Positions 25,301-41,690 of a stretch of DNA of 64,000 nt are shown piece by piece. The translations under genes and the position numbers were made by a program. Position 1 is the stretch's first letter. Every line of letters begins with the position of its first letter. This DNA comes from Chrysomallon squamiferum (taxonomy: Eukaryota > Mollusca > Gastropoda > Neomphalida > Peltospiridae). The notes beneath the pieces are model-generated. The model was not told the origin of the DNA, did not search any database, and saw only the letters and a program-made list of their open reading frames with translations. The stretch spans positions 353,943 to 417,942 of the forward strand of contig CM022672.1 in the NCBI GenBank assembly GCA_012295275.1, read 5' to 3'.

Positions 25301-28300
25301 GAGAAATCTCAGTGTACAGTCTGTAAATAAATCTCAGTGTACTGACTAGAGAAAGCTGTGTACAGACTAAAAGAAATCTGTGTACAGACTGTAGAGAAAT
25401 ATCAGTGTACAGACTGTACAGAAATCTCAGTATACAATCTGTAGAGAAATCTCAATATACAGTCTGTATAGAAATCCCAGAGTACAGTCTGTATAGAAAT
25501 CCCAGAGTACATACTAGAGAAATTTATATTGAGACTGTAGAGAAATCTCAATGTACAGTTTGTAGAGAAATCTCAGTGTATAGTCTGTGGAGAAATTTGT
25601 GTACAGACTGTAGTGAAAGCTCTGTGTACAGTCTGAAAAGAAATTTCAGTGTACAGACTAGAGAAATCTGTGTACAATCTGTAGAGAAATCTCAGTATAC
25701 AGTCTGTATAGAAATCCCAGAGTACAGACTAGAGAAATCTATATAAAGACTGTAGAGAAATCTCTGTACAGACTAGAGAAATCTCAGTGTACAGTTTGTA
25801 GAGAAATCTCAGTGTACAATCTAGAGAAATCTCAGTGTACAGAATAGAGAAATTCACTGTACAGACTGTAGAGAAATCTCAGTGTACAATCTATAGAGAA
25901 ATCTCAGTGTACAGACTGTAGAAAAATCTCAGGGTACAGACTGTAGATAAATCTCAGTGTACAATCTATAGAGAAATCTCAGTGTACAGACTGTAGATAA
26001 ATCTCAGTATACAATCTATAGAGAAATCTCTGTACAGACTAGAGAAATCTCAGTGAACAATCTGTAGAGAAATCTCAGTGTACAGACTGTAGAGAAATCT
26101 CAGTATACAGGCTGTAGAAAAATCTCACTGTACAGGCTGTAGAAAAATCTCACTGTACAGACTGTAGAGCAGTCTCAGTGTACAGACTAGAGAGATCTCA
26201 GTGTACAGAATGTAGAGAAATCTCAGTATACAGACTAGAGAAATCTCACTGTACAGACTGTAGAGAAATGTCAGTGTACAGACTAGAGAAATCTCACTGT
26301 ACAGTCTGCAGAGAAATCTCACTGTACAGGCTGTAGAAAAATCTCAGGGTACAGACTGTAGATAAATCTCAGTGTACAATCTATAGAGAAATCTCAGTGT
26401 ACAGACTGTAGATAAATCTCAGTGTACAATCTATAGAGAAATCTCAGCGTACAGACAAGAGAAATCTCAGTGAACAATCTGTAGAGAAATCTCAGTGTAC
26501 AGACTTTAGAGAAATCTCAGTATACAGGCTGTAGAAAAATCTCAGTATACAGGCTGTAGAAAAATTTCAGTGTACAATCTATAGAGAAATCTCAGTGTAC
26601 AATCTATAGAGAAATCTCAGTGTACAGACTAGAGAAATCTCAGTGAACAATCTGTAGAGAAATCTCAGTGTACAGACTAGAGAGATCTCAGTGTACAGAA
26701 TGTAGAGAAATCTCAGTATACAGACTAGAGAAATCTCACTGTACAGACTAGAGAAATATATGTGCAGACTAGAAAAATATCTCTGTACAGTTTGTAGAGA
26801 AATCTCACTGTACAGACTGTAGAGAAATGTCAGTGTACAGTCTGTAGAGAAATCTCACTGTACAGACTGTAGAGAAATGTCAGTGTACAGACTAGAGAAA
26901 TCTCACTGTACAGATTAGAGAAATCTCACTGTACAGACTGTAGAGAAATGTCAGTGTACAGACTGTAGAGAAATCTCACTGTACAGATTAGAGAAATCTC
27001 ACTGTACAGACTAGAGAAATCTCACTGTACAGACTTGAGAAATCTCAGTGTACAGTCTGTAGAGAAATCTCACTGTACAGATTAGAGAATTCTCACTGTA
27101 CAGACTAGAGAAATCTCACTGTACAGACTTGAGAAATCTCACTGTACAGTCTGTAGAGAAATCTCACTGTACAGACTAGAGAAATCTCACTGTACAGACT
27201 TGAGAAATCTCAGTGTACAGTCTGTTGAGAAATCTCACTGTACAGACTAGAGAAATCTCAGTGTAAATACCAAATACTGTATATTCACAAACTAAGACAA
27301 GCTTCACACAGATCAATCGATTGAATTATTTATTTCTGTGAACAACTCAGGACTCTTGTCAGAGGATCAAACCATCTCAGTGCTCATGTTGGAGTATTTC
27401 CTATACCAGACACTTCCTATACAAATCAGTTATCAAATTTGTAATGAAATCTTCTCTTTGTAAGTTGCCAATAGGTAGGTGTTGATATACTTTCTCTCAT
27501 TTACATAAAAGTGTTGATATTTTGGTTGATTTGAACAAATAAATACATATCAAAACTTAAGCATATTTTTGTGTTATTTGCTGAAGCAGTCACATTTATA
27601 AAACAGTGTAATTTCTGGTTGTTAAAGTGTGTGAATTATAGCTAGGAAGAAAATGAGATATGAAATACAGATTAGAAGATTTAAAACAAGAACATTTCCT
27701 CATGGCTAGTTGTTAACAGTGAGACATCCTGGTGCAAATCTCAAAACATTTGTCAGCCTTTTAGTTTCTTAAAATTACTGTACTTTATGCTGTCAGTTTT
27801 TTGTTATAGGTTCTTAAAACATCTTTATTCACAGTTAACAAAATCCACCATGATTTTCATGAGTGAATTTTATCTGAGTTAACATACAGAATTTCATCAT
27901 AATGTCCATTTTATAATTTTTTAAACCACAGTATCAGAACATTAGCCTTTTATGAAACCACAGGACCAGTTTAACATGTAACATTGTTTTATTTTGTTTT
28001 TAACATATAAAATTGTTTTAGACATTTTAAACTCAGACCTTTGAGGATTTCAGATTGTGGCCCACAGCTAAATAGTGTCAGATTGAATTGGGTTTCCATG
28101 GAAACCCTTGGGATCAAATTTAATTTTTTTTTAAATCTTTAACTGATATGCACTGTTCAGATTGGGCTGGAGGTTGGACAGATTTGTTCAGTGATAAGAA
28201 TTTGAGTGAGTTTATTGTGTGTTATTTGTGTTTTGAATTTGCAGTATGAGCTGGAAGTGATAAAATCAATATGGAGTCTGTACAAGACAACGTCTGTTGT

Positions 28301-31300
28301 CACCGTACGTAGATTGTCAATCAATATAAACTACACTGACCATTATTGATCTCCTCATCATCATCGTCATCACAGCCTCCTCGACAGTTACACCACCACT
28401 CCCTGTCTGTCAGACTTAAATAACTCACAGTGCAGTAACTTGCTCACTATGAGTATAGACTAAAATCACAGACTTAAATCCTATCTTATCTCACTCGTAA
28501 ATTACTCTTCAAAACTCATCAATTAATACAGATATAAAATAATAATTCTCTCCGTTTACTTCAAAAGAACAAAATCATAGTTATTTAGAAAATGTTCAAT
28601 TGATTTTAAATAAATTTCAAAAGTGAAGTTATAATTTCTGTGAGACAAATTACTGAAGAGGTTATATATTTTAACTGAAAGTCTGATTTTAGTCAGTTTA
28701 AATATCAAACATTTTCTAGTTTTGTCAAGCCATTCTGATAAAGCTGTAAGCAATTTTAGAGAAAACTTTATTATTAATGTGTAGCGAAGCAAATCGGGTC
28801 AGATTAGAGATAGCAGATAGTCCAACTACTCAAAGTCACAACGTTTGTTTTCTTGTACATAGGTTTTGTTCTTTGTTTTTTCCACCATGTATTTATTACT
28901 TCATGTAATATGTAATGTTTTTGTTGTGTTTGCATTTCCCATCATGTTTTATTTCTGTCACATTTTATGTTGTTATTTCTAATGTAAAATTTAATGAGAT
29001 ATTTGTAAGAAGTTATTTATTATTTGTAAGATTTTTGTAAGATTATTGATATTTACAAAAAACAAAAGTTTGAAATGTATCTGTGATGTTATTTGTAATG
29101 TTTGTGTTGAACACTTGTAGTTTTCCAATTACTTCTTATCTGAAAACTAATCAGCACAAACAAGATTTTAAAACATCGAGTTGAGTGATACATTTAAAAT
29201 TTGTTTTGATTTTCACCTCTACAACAAACCTTTTTTAAGTAAGCTATCTTGGTTCATTATCAATAAGTTCATGTCTAGTAAACCTGTTTGAATAATGTTA
29301 GAGTTTTGTCATTTAAAAAAAACATTCTCTCCATGAAAACAAACATGAATAAATTCTAATTTAAAATTTATGATAAACAGTGATTTTCTTTAAAACATAG
29401 AAATTTTAATTGTGTTACTGTGAATCAAATATTTGTCATAATCACAATATAACAACAAAATATAGTGACATTTAATTTTTATGATGAAGGATACACAAAT
29501 TACATACCTTCTTGTCACTAGGCTGTATCAGAATAACAAATTCTTATTTACTGTACAAGTTACTTTAATCTCAGTATGAATTGACCGTATTTTATTAAAT
29601 ATGAAAATATACCAAAAAATATTTTTCATGTTTCAGGAAAGTGACAATCTTTGGTGGGATGCTTTTGCCACAGAATTTTTTGAAGATGATGCTCAGTTGA
29701 CCTTGACCTTTTGCCTTGAAGATGGCCCCAAGAGATACAGTAAGTATTGTGTTATCTGGTTTACATTTGTACTGAAAATTGTGAATAGTGTTATCTTGGT
29801 AGACTTGTAGCTTGGTTCTGTAGGTTACATGATAAAAATACCTCAGTTAATACTATTTCTTGTTCTAAGTAAAGCCTCTTGTATGAGCATCAAATGTAGT
29901 TTGTGTTTCTTTTTTGCAAAGATGTTTGTGAAAGATGATTACTACTTAATGACAGACATCAACTTGAACATGCACACACAAACTCTCTCCCTCTCTCCTT
30001 CTCTCTGTCTCTCACCCCCCCACACACACACACAGTGATAATTAATAGCTACTTTTTCAGTTCTTTCCTCTTTTTTTTTCCTCACTCTCAAACACATCGA
30101 CACACAGTTTGAATCTGACTTGTGCTTTCAGCAATTGGCAGGACTCTGATACCACGGTATTTCCGCAGTATATTTGAGGGTGGAGTCACTGACCTATACT
30201 ATGTACTCAAACATCCGAAGGAATCATTCCACAACACAACAATCACACTGGACTGTGACTTTGCCATGATGATCACTCAGCATGGAAAACCCATGTTCAC
30301 AAATGTAAGTACTGAAAAACCCATATTCACAGATATAAATGCTGAAAAACCCATGTTCACAAACTCAGTTACTGAAAACCCATGTTCACAAACTCAGTTA
30401 CTGAAAACCCATGTTTACAAAATGTAAGCACTGAAAAAAAATGTTTACAAACACAAATGTTGAAAAACTCATGTTTACCAATATAAATACTAAAAACTCA
30501 TGATTTAAAAATATTTAAATAATTGTATTCATGTTTAAAAAAAAATAAACATAAAATACTAAAATATAGCATTAAAGGTGACAAATAAAACTATATTGTT
30601 AAATAAAAAAATAAATATTAAATAAAATGTAAAATGTATTTATTAAATAAAATATAGAATGTATTTATTACATAAAATGTAGAGTATATTTATTGAATAA
30701 AATATAGAATGTATTCGTTAAATAAAATATAGAATGTATTTATTAAATAAAATATAGTAAGTATTTATTAAAAAAAATGTAGAGTATATTTATTGAACAT
30801 AATACTGCAAGTCATTCATAAATATAACGTGATATTTAAATATAATATTGCAAGTGACTATTAAATGAAATATTACAACTGATTATTAAATATAACAAGT
30901 GATTAGTGAATATTACAGGTGATCACAGAGGGCAGGTTAATTCTGGAATTTACCTTTGATGACTTGATGAGGATAAGATCCTGGCATTTTGCTATCCGCC
31001 AGCACAGAGAGCTCATCCCTCGCAGTGTCATCGCCATGCAGGTCAGTAACCTGTCACTGTTGTGTAGTGTCACAGGCTCACACCTTTAAACACTGTATGT
31101 TTTATTAAGGCTCAATCTAGGGTAACAAGGTGCTTTAATGGCCACCTAACAAGGAATATAAACGCTAAATTGACAGCAGTCTATATAATCAATGTCTGTC
31201 TATCCACTAGAGAAATAAAAACAACACCAGTTAAGGTTAACGTTAATTATTTAATTATGATATACATGTGACTTGATAATAATACATTAAACAATCATTA

Positions 31301-34300
31301 AACATACATTTAAGTAATTTTGGTTAATGATGTGAGAAAGGTCATGTGAGTAAGGTCATACGGGGAACCAAGATAAAATAAGAATCTGCACGGAAGACAG
31401 ATTAAAACTTATTATAAATGATATTGACACTGGTTAATTGCACATTACACCCTATCAAAATAAGAATAGACAATTGCTTACCATACTCATCCATAAAGAC
31501 AATGTCATTCAAAAACATTTGGTTTCCCTGCCTGACTGAATTCTCATTTTGACTGTTTCTTTCGCTCTTGCTTACTTTTCTCTGCTCTGTTCTCTTTTCT
31601 TTTAATTACCTTGAAAAAATTAACATGCTAATCAGAGCAAGCTGTTGTGAAGCACGTCTACGACAGCATGCTTTCTGACAGGTCAGCGGGTGTGTCCGTT
31701 GCAGAATTTAATTACCAAAATGCTAGCCTTTTTATAACAGTGCCATGGATTGAAAAATTAGTGGAAACAATAAAAAGAGCAGATGTAATTGTAGTAATAA
31801 TTAAAGTTACGCAATGTGACTTCATTGCTTAAACATAAAAGGAGTGGATCTCTGTTTGAAGTAACAAATTCCGTTACTCAATCTGAATTCCGTGACATAT
31901 AGTATATTTACAACTTTTCTAAATTTATATATCTTTTCCAATGGTGAATTTGAAATAACTCAATTGTCAATGAATGTGTGTTAAAATAGAAGCTATTTTT
32001 CCAGTTTCTAAGTGACTGGATGATTTTAAACCCAATTACAATTAATAACATATATATCAATAATAACTTGGTGTTGTTTATTTCGTTTGTTGTACAGTAT
32101 TTAAATGGGGTTTTTTCTTATTATTATTCAGCAGGATCCAGCGATGGTGGAACAACTTTCAAAAAACATTACAAGACAAGGACTGACAAACTACACACTC
32201 AACTTTTTACGAGTAAGTGATAACAACTTACATTTCTATAGTTTATATCTTACTTTTACTCTTCTGTAGCCAATTAAAAGACAGCAGCAGGATTATTAGC
32301 TGTTGTTAAAACATGTTTATCAAACATTTCATTCATCTAAAACTTTGAAATTTTTATTAAAGGGAGAATTATTATTATTATTATTTTAATTAATTCCAGT
32401 GTGGTAGTTCAGTAGCAGGCTTTATATTCAGGTTTTATTTAGTTAAAATGCTGACATAATACATATTTGTATTAGTGTAAAAGAATATGGAAAATGAAAT
32501 TATAGCCAAGATATTTTTATCTCTTAATCAGTTCAGTTGTTTGAATTATGTTAACTCAAATGTATATCATACAAAAATCTTTGTAACTGAATTATGAACA
32601 CATAGCTGAAATACATTGTGCATATTTACAAAATGCTGTTTTAGTTACATCTAAAGACCAGTTTTTATAAGTAAGGATGACAACAAAATAAATTCTACAG
32701 GATACAAGGATGTAGACATTATTTCTTTGTAGGTGCCTTTATTTTGTCTTTATTAAATGCACACAAATCCAGGATAAACAGTACAGCTACATTGCTTTTT
32801 GATGCAATTGTAAACAGAAAGGGTACATCTCCTTCCTCGTGAATTTTTCTTATGCAGACTTAACAGTGATTGTTGTATAAATAACAAATATAACTGGAGA
32901 TAAATCTGTTCTGTTTCAGCTGTGTGTGATTCTTGAGCCCATGCAGGAGCTCATGTCTCGACACAAGGCCTATGGTCTTAACCCTCGCGACTGTCTCAAG
33001 ACCACGTTGTTTCAGAAGTGGCAGAGGATGGTGGCGCCGCCAGGTAAAGGCAAGCAATATTTGAGTACTTGTTACCTAGCAACACAAGTCACATAACACG
33101 GGTTTGTTGTAATACTTGGACTGTTTCACTGAGAGAAACTGTAAGCAGTGAATATTTTATCTTTAAATTTTTAAGACTTCAAAAATACAACAGCTCTTTA
33201 TATTTTATTTAAATTGTTTAGCAATTTGAACATTATCTGTCATCATCCAGGCTACAGTCTTCAGATTTAGCTTATTTAATTATAAATTAACTTGGCTTTA
33301 TAATTTAGCATTTTTAATAATAATACATACAGTTATGATATGTTACAGTAATGATGATAATATGTTACAGTAATAACAGATACTGATAACCAGATATGTA
33401 TTGATGATATATATTGATAACTACTCTCTTATTGATGACCAATGTTGACAAAATAGATATGTTGATTACTGGTATTGATAATATATACTGATTACTAGTC
33501 TTGTTATGTATATTGATGACCAATTTTGGTAATATATGTTGATGGCCAATGTTGATAATATATCTATACATTGAGAACTGGTGTTGATAACATATTCTGA
33601 TGACCTGTTGTTGACACGATGTGATTACAGAGACCACAAGACCTCCAAACAAGAGAAGAAAGAGGAAGGCATCAGCTGGGAGCAATGCCCTGAATAGTCA
33701 GGAGGGGCGGGGAGGGAAAAAAAATCGTTCTCCAGGTCCTCAAACTTTCAACATCGGCACATCTGTTCCTGGGGTAGGTGGTGAGGTCATTTTATCCCAT
33801 TGTCATCATTCCTAACACTTGACACCAAGATATAATCTCTAAAACTTTTCTAATTAACAAAATACTGCAGTTCATTTTGAATTAAATTTCTCATTAACTA
33901 GCTCTTTCATAGTTGACTAGTATTTGTATTAATTCAGAGAACTTTATTTCTTAATTCCGTATATAACAACACTAAACAGATACATGGAATTACTTTAAAA
34001 CAGATTATTGTGAATCAGTATAATAAAGATTATTGTTGAATATAACTACAGTATCCTAATATAAACTTTGTTGATATAACATTTATGGAGTGTACAGTTC
34101 TAGATTTCTACAGTGAAAAAAATAGCTTTGATATATTTAGTTGTAAATAATAACTAGTTTTACAGGACACAGTATAGAAGAACTAGTTTTATTGTAAATG
34201 CCCATCCATAATTCATTTTCTGTTTTGGATGATTTTATCTCATAAGGTAGTTTTTATTGTTTACTTGTAAGGATGAAGTATTTGCGTGTTGTTTTGAAAG

Positions 34301-35128
34301 AATGTCTCATGTTCATTAATAGTTGTATTAAAAATAATTCCATTGAAATGTGGTTTAGATGTGATAAATAGGTCACTGCACATTTAACATTTTATATTTA
34401 AAATAGAAAAAAAAATCCATTTAAGTGTGAAATCCATAAAAGCTGAAAAAAAGAAATCAAAGTATTTTCTTAATTCACTGGCATTTCATTGTTTTGATTT
34501 TTACTGTTCTCTAGTAAACACTGACAGAATTATTTCCCTTCGAACTTTCCATTACTGTAGTTAGAAACTTTTAATTTTATATTAACAGATAACATTAATA
34601 TTTCTGTTAAAGAATTATTTCCTACATGTAATTTTCACTGAATATCCTGTTTATTTAAAAATCTTCATTTCATAAATATATATATATATATAGTTTTTTT
34701 TTTTTTTTTTAAATGGTGTTTAAATATAAACAGTTTTAACATGATTCATTTCCAGATAAAATTGTAATTTCAAAATATTTTTGATATTAATTGCATTTTG
34801 TATTTAGTTCTTTCCAAGTATAATGAACAGAAATGGATGGGTAGATTATTAGAAACCAAATTAATATGTACATATATTACTTTATTTATTTTCGTTTGAA
34901 CAGGATGTGATGGTAGTGGGTGAACCCACACTGATGGGGGGAGAGTTTGGTGATGAGGATGAACGACTGATCACCAGACTGGAAAACCAGCAGTATGAAC
35001 CAAATGGGGCAGAGGAAGAACATCAAAATTCCCCCGCCCTGCAGCAGAGTCCATGGGCGGGTCAGGACAAAAAAACACCACAGCCCACAACAACACCTGT
35101 GTCAGAACCAGACATCAAACAGGAGTGA
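22368..35128 (+). CDS. LDB: LIM domain-binding protein (LDB1/2, CLIM, Chip)
   Basis: Nuclear adaptor that self-associates and binds LIM-homeodomain and LMO proteins to bridge enhancers and promoters. Coding exons: 22368-22517, 29637-29739, 30132-30304, 30919-31041, 32132-32212, 32920-33043, 33631-33773, 34904-35128. All phases agree and give 373 aa, the same as human LDB2. The N-terminus NADPFYNSPFSTYYRR resembles LDB2. The dimerisation core follows (ESDNLWWDAFATEFFEDDA, residues 51-69; GRTLIPRYFRSIFEGG, about 87-102; EGRLILEFTFDDLMR; LCVILEPMQELMSRHK). A basic nuclear signal KRRKRK lies near residues 259-264. The LIM-interaction domain opens the last exon (DVMVVGEPTLMGG, residue 300 on). The gene has one very long intron (22,518-29,636) with mobile elements and a 2-kb minisatellite. 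Start 22,368 was chosen from N-terminal similarity and the nearby TATA box; a distal alternative start exon at 11,054 is possible. The last exon runs into a 3' UTR. Confidence 0.96.
23035..23764 (+). mobile_element. Tigger/pogo-like non-autonomous DNA transposon, copy 1
   Basis: The terminal inverted repeat CAGTGTTGCCTTGACTTACG (left) pairs with CAGTGGTACCTTGACCTATG (right, read on the minus strand). Near 23,284 a broken start of a transposase reads MNPKKMSAKDSAEKKKQ and stops after MMSIE; in the other frames the sequence continues like the CENP-B/Tigger helix-turn-helix region. After that segment the element passes directly to its 3' end, so the catalytic DDE part is deleted. A second copy lies at 58,388-59,180 in the opposite orientation. 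Inserted in the long LDB intron. Confidence 0.8.
23853..24343. mobile_element. hAT-like non-autonomous element
   Basis: Ends are CAGTATTTCTCAACCTGG at 23,853 and, on the other strand from 24,343, CAGCATTTCTCAACCTTTTT. CAG...TTTCTCAACCT is typical of hAT/Charlie-type ends. No coding capacity is seen over 491 bases. An 8-bp target duplication is not clear. Flanking sequence on both sides shares 'ATAAACTCACTAGTTAAAC'-like units, suggesting insertion into a small tandem repeat. Confidence 0.6.
25238..27266. repeat. 2-kb minisatellite, about 25-bp unit with 21-22-bp variants
   Basis: The base unit is TGTACAGACTGTAGAGAAAT plus CTCAG; a shorter variant lacks the 'TGT' after GACT. Variants such as CACTG for CAGTG, TATACAG, GACTTG and GTCTGT come in blocks, giving a higher-order pattern of about 47-50 and 90 bases. 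Each unit holds two short dyads, TGTACA and GAGAAATCTC. Roughly 85 units lie in the long LDB intron. Open frames up to 113 codons on both strands are products of periodicity. Confidence 0.95.
28245..28304 (+). other. Candidate 60-nt in-frame cassette exon of LDB
   Basis: A pyrimidine-rich tract ending TTTGCAG precedes 60 bases that are open in the phase needed between LDB exons 1 and 2 (phase 0 at both ends). They are followed by the donor GTACGT. It would insert 20 residues (starts YELEVIKSIW, ends TTSVVT) between RTE and ESDN. I know of no such insert in LDB proteins, so this may be a chance splice pair. Confidence 0.25.
30285..30500 (+). repeat. Tandem repeat that copies the end of an LDB exon and its splice donor
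   Basis: The exon end encoding GKPMFTN plus its donor (AAAACCCATGTTCACAAAT|GTAAGTACTG) is repeated about seven times with a period near 30 bases. The first copy is the real exon edge (exon ends 30,304). Copy five keeps AATGTAAGCACTG, a second donor-like site near 30,423; the other copies have lost the GT. Confidence 0.9.
30590..30815 (+). repeat. AT-rich tandem repeat, about 32-bp unit
   Basis: Units like ATAAAATATAGAATGTATTT plus ATTAA recur about six to seven times. They follow shortly after the exon-edge repeat in the same LDB intron. Confidence 0.8.
31100..31900. other. LDB intron segment, possible old mobile-element insertion
   Basis: This stretch is less AT-rich than the rest of the intron and includes a 61-codon frame (31,647-31,832) without recognisable domains. 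No terminal repeats or target duplication were found, so a mobile origin is only a guess. Confidence 0.25.
33350..33615 (+). repeat. Degenerate tandem repeat before an LDB exon
   Basis: Units built on 'ATTGATGACCAATGTTGATA' and 'ATATATATTGATAACT' recur at about 30-55 bases. The array ends just before the acceptor at 33,630. Confidence 0.7.
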
Positions 35129-37778
35129 AAACCTGTTGTTACTTAAGTGGGCTGAATTGTTTGATAAACAGATGTGTATCTGAACTGCCTAAAGAACCTT
35201 TAGGTTGCAGTATGGAAAACCTATAGGGAGAGGCCTGTAAAACCTACAATTTCAGGTCTGTATGTACATTGAAAAGATGATGTACATTTGTTGTTTACAG
35301 TGAAGAATGAATGTTTTGATAGGGCAGCATAAGATTTGACCTACCTAACCCTCTTTCTGGGTGGGGTAATTTTTATATTTAGTCAAACTTGAGTGAGGGA
35401 ACATTTTATTTTGTGTTGTATAATTTGGGTGTTAGGTTTTCCTTTTTTTATTTATACTCCATTTGAAAATGTTTCAGGTCATTTTCAAAATAATGAAATT
35501 TTCTCCTAGGGAAACAAAGATTTTCTAATCCTAAATTTTTACATCATTTCTGACAAATGTGTTTAAAATAATAAGAATTACAGTTGATTTCTTTAACACA
35601 GAATAATAAAAATAATATATAAATAAGTATGGTATACCAGTCTCTCTCCTGTATTAAGAAAAGTTCAAGGAGAAACATGTTGAAAAATCAAAGTAGTTAA
35701 AACATTTTGTTTTTTTAAATCATGGAATCTCACTCAAAGTAAAGTATATTTCACATTATTTTACAATATTTGTTTAGTTATTTATTTATTCATCATGTTG
35801 TGTTGAATGTTTGTATATTTAGTAGATTATGTGTATGTATATCAATTTAACATGCTTCCAGGTTTTCTGTTTACATGCAAAATATTTAATCATTTGTCAC
35901 TCATCATTTGAAACATTTTTAATTCACTGTCCAAATTACATTGCTGTTGATGTATGGAAGCTAAATTATTTATATTCTTTTGTTTTGCTTTGTTTATTCT
36001 TCTTTAAAAAAACAAAAAAAACAACTAGAAAAAACAAAACAAAAATATCTTGAGGCATGGTATAGATTTTTATTACTTTTGAATATCATCTTCTTAAGTA
36101 AATAAAATTACAAATTACAAATATATAAAAAAAAATAATAATAAAAAAAATAAGTATTAAGTAAGATTAAGGCAAGTGTAAATATTTTAATAAAGTTTTA
36201 AAAGTTTTACTTAGCATCATTAAAAACATAAAGAACAACATATTACCAACATGATCAAGTTGCTGCCATTGTATTTCATTTTCATAAAGTTACTCTTTAT
36301 TGGATACTTTGAGCAACACATAATATATCGAAAATGAAATATGTGAAATAGAATGTTAAAACCATTTTCAAAAATATATTTTTGTAGTCAATAGCTGTAA
36401 AAACTCTTTTACATTGATTATTCATTTTGTCCTTTAACTGCGTAATGTGTCAAAACAAGATTCAGAATTACATTTCTGACATTGTTTTTGAATCCTTTAA
36501 TTATTGATATTTAAAAAAAAAAAAATTTAATATCTCAGATAATCTCAACAAATAAACATCATTGTATTTAAAAGTGGTTTGTTTTCAATTCATTAAAAAA
36601 TGATTGCAGAATTCAATTTTTTTTTTTTTTTTTTTTTTTTTAACTGCATTTGCTTTTAATAAAGTGGAGTAAGAATGAAGAGTTAAGAGAATGTATCACT
36701 GTATGTTTTCCAGTGTCATGGTTATCAAATTCAGGGGAAATGTGAAGAGATAGCTGAACAGCATCAATTTTGTCTCTGATCAGTATATAAAACGTGTTAC
36801 AAAAATAGCTCTTCATCTTCGCATCAGTTACTGCACCATATCCTGATCTACACACAGTGATCCAGTTGCTGACATTGAAATACTTTGGCAGCGATATTTT
36901 GAAGTAACCAATTTCAGCTGTTGAAAATACAAATCTCTAATTGGTTTAATTTTGTTCCTTTTAACCTTACACAATCAGGTGTGAAATATTTCTGCTATGG
37001 AAGCTGAATGTAGAACATAAGCCCCACCCCAAATGAAAAATCAAGTTAGGACAAAAGCCCCTCCAGCCAAAAAAAAAAAAAAAAAAAAAAAAGGTAAAAC
37101 TGCCATTTTATACTACACATCTTTATCAAAATCAGCATGATTTTTAATTTGTTTGATCAACAAAATTACAATTTGAACAGAGAATTTATATCGAAGCACA
37201 CAGTCATATGGCATAAAATGAGATAGCATCTTGGTGTCGGGGAAAATATTAAAGGGTACAATTTTTTTTTTTTTTTTTTTTTATTAGTAGAGGTTGTACT
37301 AACTTGTTTTGATTTTTGTTTGTCCTATATTGTATATCTGCTGGGGGGAACTTTTGACTGTGTATTGGTGATCTTGAGTGGGTTTGTGGTTTATGAGCTA
37401 ACCCCAGAGAAGGCACAATAAAATAGTTCCCATTTTATTTTATTTAATGTTTTTTAAATGCATTGTACATTACTGAAATACCTCTTTCATTTAACTTGAG
37501 AATTCAGTAAAAATATTTTTTTCCATAAATCCAGGATAGGAGGAAATTTAATTTTTGCTCGTAAGTAGACAATATTTTCAGTCAAACAGAAAAATAATTA
37601 AAAACAAACAGCATCATGAAAAAAAAAAGAAAACCGTTTTTTTATTTTTTATTACAGTAATAAAATGATGAATTTGTGTTCCATGTATTTAGCTACTGTT
37701 CTCAGTAATTGTTCACATGTTGGCAGAATGCCAGTGTCAGTAGTGTACACAACTTGTGTTGTTGTTGTCTGTAGTAAC
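35129..37778. other. Convergent 3' regions of LDB (+) and SRSF10 (-)
   Basis: The LDB 3' UTR begins at 35,129. AATAAA signals on + occur near 35,605 and 36,102, and a TGTAAATA element near 36,177. The SRSF10 3' UTR runs leftwards from 37,778. A and T homopolymers occur near 36,617-36,641, 37,072-37,091 and 37,261-37,282. No further coding sequence was recognised. Exact ends of either transcript cannot be placed. Confidence 0.6.
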
Positions 37779-41644
<3,866 letters not shown>

Positions 41645-41677
41645 TATGGCGTCTTTAAGATATATCTTCTCGACTAC

Positions 41678-41690
41678 TACGCATGCGCCG
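41678..41690 (-). promoter_or_regulatory. NRF1-like site in the SRSF10 promoter/5' UTR
   Basis: GGCGCATGCGTA on the minus strand, about 35-45 bases upstream of the SRSF10 start codon, fits the NRF1 consensus YGCGCATGCGCR with one or two mismatches. It lies in the only GC-rich patch near this gene. Confidence 0.5.

Noticed and set aside
25405-26322. Frames of 113 and 65 codons with repeated 'REISVYS'-type peptides
   Set aside because: Periodicity of the 25-bp array explains them; the unit length shifts frame between variants.
25238-27266. CRISPR-like array
   Set aside because: Units are contiguous without unique spacers, and the DNA is animal; it is a minisatellite.
31647-31832. 61-codon frame in an LDB intron
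   Set aside because: No known domain, single short frame, no splice or promoter signals.
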